17,339 nucleotides of DNA, from positions 1-17,339 of the forward strand of contig JAJRRE010000191.1 of assembly GCA_024279745.1 (NCBI GenBank), written 5' to 3'. A model generated the notes under the pieces. The model ran no database searches and was not told the DNA's origin. It worked only from the letters and a program-made list of their open reading frames with translations. Source of the DNA: Alphaproteobacteria bacterium. GTDB lineage: Bacteria > Pseudomonadota > Alphaproteobacteria > Rhizobiales > Hyphomicrobiaceae. Each line of letters begins with the position of its first letter. Position 1 is the stretch's first letter. Position numbers and translations under genes: made by a program. Positions 1 to 6,321 of this stretch are shown piece by piece.

Positions 1-55
1 CATCCACGCCCTCATCCTCGGCCGCGCGCAGACGGGCCTGCAGGCGTTTTTTTAG
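1..55 (+). CDS. gcdH: Glutaryl-CoA dehydrogenase, C-terminal end (partial)
   Basis: Only the last 17 codons are present, reading IHALILGRAQTGLQAFF and then TAG at 53-55. This is the typical C-terminus of glutaryl-CoA dehydrogenase, the FAD flavoenzyme that oxidatively decarboxylates glutaryl-CoA to crotonyl-CoA in lysine, tryptophan and aromatic catabolism. The conserved family ending is NTYEGTHDIHALILGRAQTG-. The rest of the gene lies outside the window to the left. The same tail occurs again at 2435-2575, where enough sequence is present to confirm the family. Because only the end is seen, nothing can be said about whether this copy is intact, although its ending is normal for the family. 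The following 102 bp up to the convergent DUF4153 gene contain no clear hairpin terminator. Confidence 0.8.
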   Translation, partial: IHALILGRAQTGLQAFF

Positions 56-157
56 TTTGGGGGCGGGCGAGGGCGCGACAGTCGTTACGAGATCAAATCC
101 TGTTGGCTCGCCTAAATCAATCAACACCTCATCTTTGACGCTGCAACCAAATTTAAC

Positions 158-2194
158 TTATGGCTTGCCTGCTGCCGAGTCTTGCGCAGCGCCAAGCGGT
201 ACGAGTGCCTGCTTGTTGATCAACAACCAGCCTCGTCCGCCAAATCCGAGCGAAAATTTACCTTTGTTATAGCTCACGCGCAGCCCTTGCAACAGCAGCC
301 TAAACTGCGCCCCGTCTCCCAGACTATTCAAAACCATAGACTGCTGTTTATCCTCTTCCCGCTTCTGGGGAATCGGCGTTCCCCCCGTCTCGCGAGCAAT
401 ACGGTTCAGCTCACGGGCCCGCTGCCGCTCTCTTGCCTGATCCACGAGACGGTTCAATAAGGGGGTCAGATCAAACCGCGCCGTGACCTTGTCTTCGATG
501 CTGAAAATCAGCTGCCCGTTTTCCCTCAATTTCCAGTATTGCAGAACCTTGCGACCATCAAGCGTTAGTTCACGCCGCTCGCGAAGGGTTGTCTCAAACG
601 CGATATCATATCCCGTAACATCCAGTGCCACGGCCTGCTGGCTGCGGAAATATAAGACAAACCTATCGCGCGAGCGCCGCAACGAGACCATGGTTGCTGG
701 GCCGAGATTGAGCCGCTTCAGTACGGCTGACAGACGCTTTGTCGGCAGGAAGGAAGGCGCATCTTGTTCGAAAAGACGCGTGCGCTCATCGCCCGATATT
801 GGCAGATTGCCAAGGGCAGCAATACCGGCCAGCCGTATTACCAGCGAGCGCGCGAGGATAGATGTTTCCTCTGGCCATTTGATTTCATCTTTGGGCCGTA
901 ACACGGAACCTGTCGTCAGCGCATGTTTTTGCAAAAGCGGCCTTAACTCGGCGTTTATCCTGGAGGCGTAGCTGCTATTGACGTTCAAAGGACCGACCGA
1001 GATAGCCACCAGGGCCAATGCCGCAATGGCTGTGAACAGTCTCAAATCACGGCCCCGCTGCCATAGCAATACGACCAGGGCTGTGATCAAAACAACGGCG
1101 GACATTGACCAGCTAATCACCAGCTTATGGATTTTGGCAGAACTCAGCGGATGTCCGATTTGTTTGATCGGGTCAGTAAAGGGGTCAACAGTCACGGCCC
1201 GATATTCAAAATAAACTGCCGTGCAAAGGACGATGAGCCCTGAAACAACCAGGATCGGCAGCATGAGTTTTGACAACATGGAAAAGAGGCGGGAGCGCTC
1301 TCTAAATGGCCAGGCAAAGGCCCAAAAACCAGTCATTATGGCGAGAAATGTTGCCGCTGGTGCCGAGAATATTGGTAGTTCCGAACGGGTCAGGCGGCCA
1401 TGGGCGGCAGAATTGAGGATGGCACCGATGACGATGATGGACGCCAGCGCGAAGATGATGAGAAAACCATAGCGAATGGCGAGCAACACATTCGGCGGCA
1501 AAATGGTGCGTGCCAGTTCAGATATATCACCGCCGTTATTCTTGTCACCATCGGGCCGGTCATCGGCATCAGGCAGCCAGCGCGCGACGAACCCCAGCCC
1601 AACAAAAGTGGAAATAATAGCGACGATGGAAAGATTTGTACCGCTTAATCGCCAGCTTCCCCGAACGCCGAGCAAGCCGTGAAAAAGAAATCCGCACAGA
1701 TAGGCGATCACCCAGGCCAGCAACGCCGCCATTAAAAACACAGTTATGCGTATATTTGCACGATCCGTTCCGACCCCGGATGCAGATGCGGCAATCGCCA
1801 TAAGGATACCTGCCACGGCAAGCGGGTGCGGCTCCATAAAAAATGCACTGCCGGCATATTGGGGCAGTAGATATGGGGCTCCCAATCCAACAATGAAAAC
1901 CAAAACAAGTCCCAGAACACTAGTGATGCGCCAAACAATAGGCCAGCCTTTGGCGGATGCGTGTAGCTCAATGGCCAGGGTAAAACCGACAACGGCGACG
2001 ATGGCGAAGCCGAGCGGTCCAGCAATAGATTGCAGATGACCGTTCGCGGGCTGTGGCAACTGGAGGCGGGACGCAGACACCGCCACAAACAGGCCGACCC
2101 CGAGCAGGAGAATGGTTATGGTAAGCGCATAACGAACCAGCGCCTCTTCCATATCCGGCGAATATTTCCAGAAGAGTTTCGAGAGGGTTTCCAC
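158..2194 (-). CDS. DUF4153-like polytopic membrane protein
   Basis: The product is 678 residues. The first roughly 410 residues are a series of hydrophobic helices (I count about eleven to thirteen), for example around residues 18-42, 55-78 and 90-112. A soluble C-terminal part of about 260 residues follows, rich in charged residues, with a Tyr/Phe-rich stretch and a basic linker near 610-625. Overall layout, length and the GPLNVNSSYAS segment after the last helix resemble DUF4153 proteins, a family of unknown function. The assignment is by pattern, not alignment. The start is GTG at 2192-2194, supported by AAGGAC seven bases upstream. An ATG 14 codons in (2152) is a weaker alternative. The gene stands alone, convergent to the GCDH tail on its left and divergent from a GCDH relic on its right. 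The 168 bp upstream (2195-2362) are AT-richer and would hold its promoter; I could not single one out. Confidence 0.7.
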   Translation of the reverse strand: METLSKLFWKYSPDMEEALVRYALTITILLLGVGLFVAVSASRLQLPQPANGHLQSIAGPLGFAIVAVVGFTLAIELHASAKGWPIVWRITSVLGLVLVFIVGLGAPYLLPQYAGSAFFMEPHPLAVAGILMAIAASASGVGTDRANIRITVFLMAALLAWVIAYLCGFLFHGLLGVRGSWRLSGTNLSIVAIISTFVGLGFVARWLPDADDRPDGDKNNGGDISELARTILPPNVLLAIRYGFLIIFALASIIVIGAILNSAAHGRLTRSELPIFSAPAATFLAIMTGFWAFAWPFRERSRLFSMLSKLMLPILVVSGLIVLCTAVYFEYRAVTVDPFTDPIKQIGHPLSSAKIHKLVISWSMSAVVLITALVVLLWQRGRDLRLFTAIAALALVAISVGPLNVNSSYASRINAELRPLLQKHALTTGSVLRPKDEIKWPEETSILARSLVIRLAGIAALGNLPISGDERTRLFEQDAPSFLPTKRLSAVLKRLNLGPATMVSLRRSRDRFVLYFRSQQAVALDVTGYDIAFETTLRERRELTLDGRKVLQYWKLRENGQLIFSIEDKVTARFDLTPLLNRLVDQARERQRARELNRIARETGGTPIPQKREEDKQQSMVLNSLGDGAQFRLLLQGLRVSYNKGKFSLGFGGRGWLLINKQALVPLGAAQDSAAGKP

Positions 2195-2434
2195 GTCGGC
2201 TGTCCTTCGGCCATTGCTTGCGTTAAATAAATTGGTAATTCAGCATCACGTAAACGGCGCAGGCGAGATCAAAATTTGTGATATCTGCAGTCCTATACTT
2301 TGTGTGCGCATCAATCCGCGCGATTTTATGACCGACTTATAACTGAAACATAGGGGAGTTTTTTGGAAAACGCGCGGGTGGATGACGGCGCTGGCTCATG
2401 GCGGCGGTACGGCCAAAGCACCGGGATCGGGCCT

Positions 2435-2575
2435 GCGCGCAACGGCATATCAGATGAGTATCCGGTCATTCGCCATATGCTCAATTTAGAGACGTCAAAT
2501 ACATATGAAGGCACCCACGACATCCACGCCCTCATCCTGGGCCGCGCACAGACGGGCCTGCAGGCGTTCTATTGA
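2435..2575 (+). pseudogene. Relic of a second glutaryl-CoA dehydrogenase gene, 3' end only
   Basis: The frame reads RNGISDEYPVIRH, then NLETSNTYEGTHDIHALILG and on to QAFY and TGA at 2573-2575. This is the unmistakable C-terminal 46-48 residues of glutaryl-CoA dehydrogenase; full proteins are about 390-400 residues. The frame stays open upstream to a TTG at 2363, but residues before the match (ENARVDDGAG...) no longer resemble the family, so the 5' ~85% is missing. Scattered similarity to the expected GKAL-IAR segment may persist around 2410-2435 with deletions. Bases 2521-2570 match window bases 1-50 at 47 of 50 positions, and the three differences (Leu, Ala and Phe codons) are all silent. 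I infer a relic of a once functional paralogue or displaced allele, not a working gene. Confidence 0.8.
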
Positions 2576-2805
2576 GGGTGGAGAGCCGCGAAACAAGGCT
2601 CTGCCGATATGATATATACCACCAACTGGTTTTGAACCGCCCTGGAGCTGTCGCAGGCTCCAAAGCTAAGTTGCCCAGCGGCCAAAGGCCGCCGCCGACA
2701 GCTCGGCGCCCCGCCGGAGGGCCCGGACGTTTCTTCAACGTCTGATACGGCCCATGAGGCCAAAAAAGCGCCGTGAGCAGCCCGGCCGCTGCTCGCAACC
2801 TGGCG
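2576..2805. other. Palindrome-rich intergenic segment without a gene
   Basis: No reading frame here resembles a protein. The 230 bp hold an unusual density of perfect short inverted repeats: AGAGCC/GGCTCT (2582-2602, loop 9), GGAGC/GCTCC (2644-2661), GCGGCC-AAA-GGCCGC (2678-2692), GACGTT/AACGTC (2726-2742, loop 5) and GAGCAGC/GCTGCTC (2775-2794, loop 6). The first lies directly behind the GCDH relic stop and may be the old transcription end of that gene. The rest could be a composite of small interspersed palindromic repeats. I cannot assign it to a named repeat family. Confidence 0.55.
2762..2794 (-). terminator. Probable terminator of the DCC-family operon
   Basis: Read on the minus strand, a perfect 7-bp stem with a 6-nt loop (arms 2788-2794 and 2775-2781) begins 12 bp after the DCC-family stop codon at 2806-2808. 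It is followed after seven bases by a run of six T (complement of 2762-2767). Stem, position and T-run fit an intrinsic terminator, though the gap between stem and T-run is longer than ideal. Confidence 0.5.
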
Positions 2806-3210
2806 TCAGTCCGGATTTTTCGTGTTCTGCAGGTTACGCAGTTTGGATTTTCCCAGCATGATCAACAAAACCCTCCTGCCGGTTTTAAGAACGGGATAGA
2901 GAATTCTGGACAGGGTTTGCGATCTGAAAATCAGATAATTGATGCGGTTAAAAAATCCGGTGCCGGTGCTCAACAGCGCCAGGGTATGGATCGCATCGGC
3001 GCCGTGATAAAACTGATCGCCGATTTTCAGAACAAACCCTTCATCCATATCAAGGCCCAGAGCATTGATTTCGCGCATGATCGGCGGATTTTCACGGGCG
3101 TCGAGAATTGTCATTTCCCCAGCGGCTTTTTTGATCGCAAGCACGCGGCAATAGTTGCGGCAAACCGGACATTCGTGATCATAAACAAGTGTCAGGCTTG
3201 GTGGTTTCAT
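2806..3210 (-). CDS. DCC-family (DUF393) thiol-disulfide oxidoreductase-like protein
   Basis: The product is 134 residues, a usual length for the DUF393/DCC family. The defining motif is near the N-terminus: LVYDHECPVCRNYC (about residues 8-21), where family members have YDxxCPxC. The CxxC pair suggests thioredoxin-like thiol chemistry, although no substrate is established for the family. Further family-like features are the LDARENP stretch near residue 35 and GADAIHTLALLS near residue 70. The C-terminal third is basic and partly hydrophobic, suggesting membrane association. ATG at 3208-3210 overlaps the upstream gene's TGA by four bases (ATGA), so translation is probably coupled. It is the last gene of the three-gene unit 4560-2806. 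Genomic pairing of DCC proteins with HTTM-type membrane proteins is known, and the context here fits it. Confidence 0.8.
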   Translation of the reverse strand: MKPPSLTLVYDHECPVCRNYCRVLAIKKAAGEMTILDARENPPIMREINALGLDMDEGFVLKIGDQFYHGADAIHTLALLSTGTGFFNRINYLIFRSQTLSRILYPVLKTGRRVLLIMLGKSKLRNLQNTKNPD

Positions 3211-3728
3211 GATTTAAATTCGGCTTCACCGGAATATTGTGTATCGCAGACTTTGCCGGTATAGGAAAATTTGGTGTCATCCAACCATGTTATTTCGGCA
3301 ACAGAATGGGTCACCCATTTGGCGCGGATGGGTTGGCGCTGGAACTCCCGCTCCCGGATTTCAAACCTCAGATTAATATTGGTCAGATGCGGGTTTTTGC
3401 GCATGAACAGCAAAAATGACTTTTTACTCATGGGGCGACAGCGGAAAATATAGCGCAAATTCGCCTCATAGAAATCATTGGCGCGAAAAGTCATTCTGGG
3501 AATTTGTTCGGCTGTCTTGGTGCTAACATCAAAAATCCGCAACCGCGCTCGGTTAGCGGGCTTGGTATACATACCGTAACCACCAAGCTTCCACGGATTT
3601 ATCAAATCACGCGACACAAGATTGAGATGGGTGAAAATCCACAAGGTATGGATCGCCAACAAGCCAAAGATGACAAAATGTATGCCAGATAATTTCTTGA
3701 GTTTTGCGACTATACTAGGTGAAGACAT
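3207..3728 (-). CDS. Hypothetical protein with one N-terminal membrane anchor
   Basis: The product is 173 residues. One hydrophobic helix (about residues 16-34, IHFVIFGLLAIHTLWIF) is followed by a basic soluble domain rich in Arg, Phe and Tyr, probably outside the cytoplasmic membrane given the type of anchor. I do not recognise the domain. Recurrent features are GGYGMYTKP near residue 50 and a single Cys near each of residues 96 and 161. The start ATG (3726-3728) lies 14 bp inside the 3' end of the membrane-protein gene, and its stop overlaps the DCC-family start, so it is locked into a three-gene operon. By context it may be an accessory subunit of the HTTM-like/DCC pair; nothing else supports a function. 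Confidence 0.75.
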   Translation of the reverse strand: MSSPSIVAKLKKLSGIHFVIFGLLAIHTLWIFTHLNLVSRDLINPWKLGGYGMYTKPANRARLRIFDVSTKTAEQIPRMTFRANDFYEANLRYIFRCRPMSKKSFLLFMRKNPHLTNINLRFEIREREFQRQPIRAKWVTHSVAEITWLDDTKFSYTGKVCDTQYSGEAEFKS

Positions 3729-4560
3729 GATCTATAAAGTTCCCGATCCCGTGCATGTCAATGAACAGCAATGCTACCAATATGACAAATAATCGATGCG
3801 ACATTCCAACTCTGAACGCCACGCAAAGAAGCGCGATGTTCAACACCTGGAAATTCATTTCGTCGGCATATAATCCCGCGCCCAGAAGGAAGGTGATTTC
3901 GATAACCAAAAACAAGGTTGAGCGAACACCAGCCAGCAATAATACCCCAACGACAAACTGCCAGCCGAGAATAAAAATACCCACGAAGCGATGCCAGCCG
4001 CACGGCGCCATCAGCGTTGCCTCGCTGCATAGGGGCTGAAACAATCTTTCCGTAGTGCTGCCGTAATAACTCAGATAGGCGATATATGATCCATCCCAAT
4101 AGGTGCCGATCAGAACCTTTTGTGCAAAGGCCCCAAGCATCACAACGCCAAGCGTGATCCGGATATAATCGGCGTAGAGCGGGGCGTCCCAGTATCTTAC
4201 AAACAGCAAGGCAACCGGTATCGTCCACACGGCGAGCCAGCTGTGATTGGCGTAAGTTGTCCAATCGGCGTAGATTGTGGGGATCAGCAGCAGGCAAAAC
4301 ACGAAAACCGCGATGCGGCTGTATTTTTCAATCAGCACGACAGGCAGCATCAGCAGCATGCCGGTTATCATGATAACCGGTTCAAATCCGTCCTCGATGG
4401 AGTATCGGGACAGCCTGCCAGCTTTTTCAAATGCAACCGACATCATGGCCGTCATAAGCGCCAGACGGTTCAGCCTGCCCCTTGAACCGTCGCTGGTGGT
4501 CTCTTCAGCCGGCCAAAGAAATTGCGATATTTGGGGCATTACAGTGGTTTGTGCGCTCAT
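3715..4560 (-). CDS. Multipass membrane protein, HTTM/DoxX-like
   Basis: The product is 281 residues with a soluble N-terminus of about 50 residues and then roughly seven hydrophobic helices (about 57-75, 80-98, 107-124, 131-148, 188-210, 215-232, 240-275). Between helices is a Tyr/Trp-rich loop, GTYWDGSYIAYLSYYGSTTE, followed by an LCSEATLMAPCGW segment with two Cys. The arrangement and the downstream DCC-family gene suggest an HTTM-like (vitamin K-dependent carboxylase-like) or DoxX-like membrane protein, but I see no catalytic motif that decides it. ATG at 4558-4560 has only a weak AAGTGA Shine-Dalgarno. It is the first gene of the operon, and its 3' end overlaps the next gene by 14 bp. 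The upstream region carries the repeat structure at 4618-4672, a candidate control site. Confidence 0.7.
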   Translation of the reverse strand: MSAQTTVMPQISQFLWPAEETTSDGSRGRLNRLALMTAMMSVAFEKAGRLSRYSIEDGFEPVIMITGMLLMLPVVLIEKYSRIAVFVFCLLLIPTIYADWTTYANHSWLAVWTIPVALLFVRYWDAPLYADYIRITLGVVMLGAFAQKVLIGTYWDGSYIAYLSYYGSTTERLFQPLCSEATLMAPCGWHRFVGIFILGWQFVVGVLLLAGVRSTLFLVIEITFLLGAGLYADEMNFQVLNIALLCVAFRVGMSHRLFVILVALLFIDMHGIGNFIDHVFT

Positions 4561-4617
4561 TGAATCACTTGTAATTGAAGCTGCCTATTTGCGCGTACAA
4601 TTATCATTGTATTGCAT

Positions 4618-4672
4618 CTCCCGTCACCAACTATTTTCATCAGTAAACAACTATTTTCATCTGCGACGGGAG
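4618..4672. promoter_or_regulatory. Inverted repeat enclosing a 14-bp direct repeat, upstream of the HTTM-like operon
   Basis: CTCCCGTC (4618-4625) and GACGGGAG (4665-4672) form a perfect 8-bp inverted repeat. The enclosed 39 bases contain CAACTATTTTCATC twice (4628-4641 and 4648-4661), exactly 20 bp apart, about two helical turns. It lies 58-112 bp upstream of the ATG at 4560. Same-face direct repeats suggest a dimer-binding operator; the outer arms could fold as a long hairpin. Function is inferred from position only. Confidence 0.5.
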
Positions 4673-4705
4673 CTTTAGTTCGTCACTGAAGGTGTAATAT
4701 TATAA

Positions 4706-5036
4706 CTATAGTGCATTGATGGCCTCATTACTGCGATGGTCAAGCAAAACTTCCCCAGCACGCCACAGGAAATACTTGCAGAACTCTACGGCCGCACAGA
4801 CAAAACTGGTGATCGTCCTTATATCAATCGTCATTGTACCAAATTGCATGATCTTATTGGCCAAGCCGTGTACATGCGTTGGCTCAATAGCGTGCGGGTG
4901 AAAAGCGGCACTCCAGCCCCTTGGCATCGCCTGGAGTGCGCGCATCAAGGATTTTCTGAAGGGTCTCGGCATCGCCAAACAGTCTGGCTTTTTGTGCCAT
5001 CATCCAATGTTCAGCGCTTGCATAGCGTTGTTCATC
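4706..5036 (-). pseudogene. Decayed NADAR-family gene
   Basis: On the minus strand, 5036-4887 reads DEQRYASAEHWMMAQKARLF, then GDAETLQKILDARTPGDAKG and a stop at 4884-4886. This matches the NADAR core (family pattern Y-T/S-A-E-H-W/Y-M-M-A-E/Q-K-A-xLFGD, then ILxAxxPxxAKxLGR). NADAR proteins act on ADP-ribose-type N-glycosides or riboflavin precursors. After AKGLE the similarity breaks, and a different frame carries a weaker match (EFCKYFLWRAGEVLL, about 4786-4740) to the later FLLxTGDxxLVEASP part, which implies at least one frameshift. There is no start: the N-terminus is cut off exactly where the palindromic element begins at 5036. The family's C-terminal WGIG region is also missing. It is certainly not functional as it stands. 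The upstream core match is strong and the second segment tentative. Confidence 0.7.
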
Positions 5037-5166
5037 TAGAGCCTGATCGTTTCAAGTGGAAACATTTAAGTTTCCAATTGGAACGTGAATCAGATTCTAA
5101 AACAAGAACTTGAAAAGCATGCCACTTTGCCTGAAATTGATTCCAGCAATGTCGATCATGCTCTAG
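5036..5166. repeat. 131-bp palindromic element (MITE-like)
   Basis: The ends are inverted repeats, CTAGAGCCTGATCG (5036-5049) and CGATCATGCTCTAG (5153-5166), with 13 of 14 matching. Inside, TTTCAAGTGGAAAC (5050-5063) pairs with GTTTCCAATTGGAA (5070-5083) at 12 of 14 positions around an ATTTAA loop. There is no coding capacity. Ends of the form CTAGAGCATGATC resemble interspersed palindromic repeats I recall from Hyphomicrobiales genomes. Its left boundary coincides with the truncation point of the NADAR relic, which suggests insertion or a rearrangement at the element. No target-site duplication is evident. Confidence 0.6.
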
Positions 5167-5199
5167 TTCCGCCGCGCATGTAACGGCTGCGCGGCGGAA
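5167..5199. terminator. Strong GC hairpin between the palindromic element and the secreted-protein gene
   Basis: TTCCGCCGCGC (5167-5177) and GCGCGGCGGAA (5189-5199) form a perfect 11-bp stem with an 11-nt loop, 70 bp past the stop of the minus-strand secreted-protein gene (5270). No T-run follows on either strand, so it may act as a Rho-assisted terminator or RNA-stabilising hairpin, or it may be part of the neighbouring repeat element. Confidence 0.45.
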
Positions 5200-5269
5200 G
5201 AAAATGATGGCTATTGCTTGCCGTGGTATCAATTCAACCTAACAGGAAAGACGCCTTGTTGTTCTGCAA

Positions 5270-5923
5270 TCATCGAGAGCAGTGAATGTAACTAAACGCC
5301 GTATTGGATTGCGAACCATTTCTGAAAACATGGCTGTCTGCTAGCCCTATCGTTGTTCTTGAGGTTGCTACTCTATAACGAGCCTTGCGGAAGCCTCGTC
5401 TTTTGCAGAATTTACGGGCAACGGACGGGTGGTTGAATTCGGCTTCCCTGTACAGGCGAGCATCCAGGCGAACACCCTGATATCTTGGTTTCCAAAATTT
5501 TTGCTCGCTATCGTCGCCATCATCGTCACGCGGTGGATCAACAATTGGCTGCGGCTTTGGTTGGCAATGGCGCCCTTTGGATATTTCGATGTTGCCGTTA
5601 ATTTTGCGAATGCTGTAAGCTGAACCGCCATTATGGTTGGACCATGATTTTCGCGCGTTGCCGGCGCCGACGATAATCCGAAATTTCTCGCCCCTGCCCG
5701 TATCCACTGACCATGACTTACCGAACCGGAGAGTTAGGTTCTTAAACCCCTTTCTGGTGGTCTGGCCCCTGAGGCGCACATAGAGCGTTTTTCCTGCCAC
5801 GCAGTTATATACCACCATTGCTTGTGCACTGGATGTAAATGCTGTGACAGTCCCCGCAGCAACAATACTTGCTAACATGGCTTGCCGGATAGTCTTGGTC
5901 ATGGTGTTGGTAATTGTGGTCAT
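5270..5923 (-). CDS. Secreted basic protein of unknown function, four cysteines
   Basis: The product is 217 residues. I chose ATG 5921-5923 because TGGAGAG lies six bases upstream; an ATG at 5971 adds 16 residues but spoils the signal peptide and has no ribosome-binding site. The N-terminus is a Sec signal peptide ending ...FTSSAQA (about residue 35). The mature part has two segments joined by a Pro/Asp-rich linker (about 136-155, with PQPIVDPPRDDDGDD). Segment 1 holds Cys near 41 and 123, spanning an Arg/Lys/Gly-rich, beta-like region. Segment 2 has the pattern VARKFCKRRGFRKA ... SYIHCSR, with Cys near the segment start and at the very C-terminus. Both pairs probably form disulfides in the periplasm or outside. 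I recognise no enzyme family. The gene is monocistronic, with a 16-bp tandem repeat just upstream. Confidence 0.75.
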   Translation of the reverse strand: MTTITNTMTKTIRQAMLASIVAAGTVTAFTSSAQAMVVYNCVAGKTLYVRLRGQTTRKGFKNLTLRFGKSWSVDTGRGEKFRIIVGAGNARKSWSNHNGGSAYSIRKINGNIEISKGRHCQPKPQPIVDPPRDDDGDDSEQKFWKPRYQGVRLDARLYREAEFNHPSVARKFCKRRGFRKARYRVATSRTTIGLADSHVFRNGSQSNTAFSYIHCSR

Positions 5924-5972
5924 TGTTTCTCTCCAATTCAAAGATGTATTTTTTCTCAATGCAAAAATCATA

Positions 5973-6004
5973 CTCAGATCCGTGCTGCCTCAGATCCGTG
6001 CTGC
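5973..6004. repeat. Perfect 16-bp tandem duplication in the promoter region of the secreted-protein gene
   Basis: CTCAGATCCGTGCTGC occurs twice back to back (5973-5988, 5989-6004) without a mismatch, 50-81 bp upstream of the ATG at 5923. On the minus strand the repeat abuts TATGAT (5972-5967), a good -10 match, so the copies fall over the expected -35 region. It may be a duplicated operator or a recent slippage event. Confidence 0.6.
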
Positions 6005-6321
6005 GGCCCTGAAAAAACCATAGGCTTGCCACAATGACTGGAAATTGAAGATTGCGTTCATCGCGCATTCACACACACATGCAGACCGTTGAAAACGCTG
6101 TGCTTTGTGGCTTTTAACCAAGTGATCGCTGAAATACAAATGATTACTTAGTTAACGCATCCGCTGGCATTGGCCGCGCACCAGGACCCCGCCGCACATG
6201 GAACCCTATCGTCCCTTGTTGGCCCGGCGGGAGCGGGCCTAATCTGAGCATGTATTGTCCGGTTATTGGAGTGTTGAGATTGACCATTGAGCTGGCCATT
6301 GATATGGCGCCAAGCAATTGG
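6005..6321. other. Intergenic region, no gene recognised
   Basis: These 317 bp lie between the promoter region of the secreted-protein gene and the stop of the metallo-hydrolase gene. No frame shows recognisable protein similarity or a convincing start with ribosome-binding site, and I saw no strong terminator hairpin here. Confidence 0.4.

Noticed and set aside
75..115. A TCAAATCC stretch followed by GGCTCGCC looks like the T-loop and 3' end of a tRNA, which might mark an integration site.
   Set aside because: No T-stem or acceptor pairing forms around it and no matching copy occurs at the other end of the DUF4153 segment, so it is not supported as a tRNA or att fragment.
1..2575. Reading the region between the two GCDH tails as a site-specific integrative element.
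   Set aside because: There is no integrase or other mobility gene in the segment. The repeats are coding tails with silent differences rather than short identical att cores.
5072..5083. TTCCAATTGGAA, similar to the palindrome at 9443-9454, as a shared operator.
   Set aside because: It is fully accounted for by the inner arm of the 131-bp palindromic element, and it keeps neither the TTGACC nor the TTGTCC half-site.
4736..5113. Plus-strand open frame of 125 codons in the region upstream of the HTTM-like operon.
   Set aside because: It has no recognisable similarity and runs opposite the NADAR relic and through the palindromic element. It is best explained as antisense of decayed sequence.
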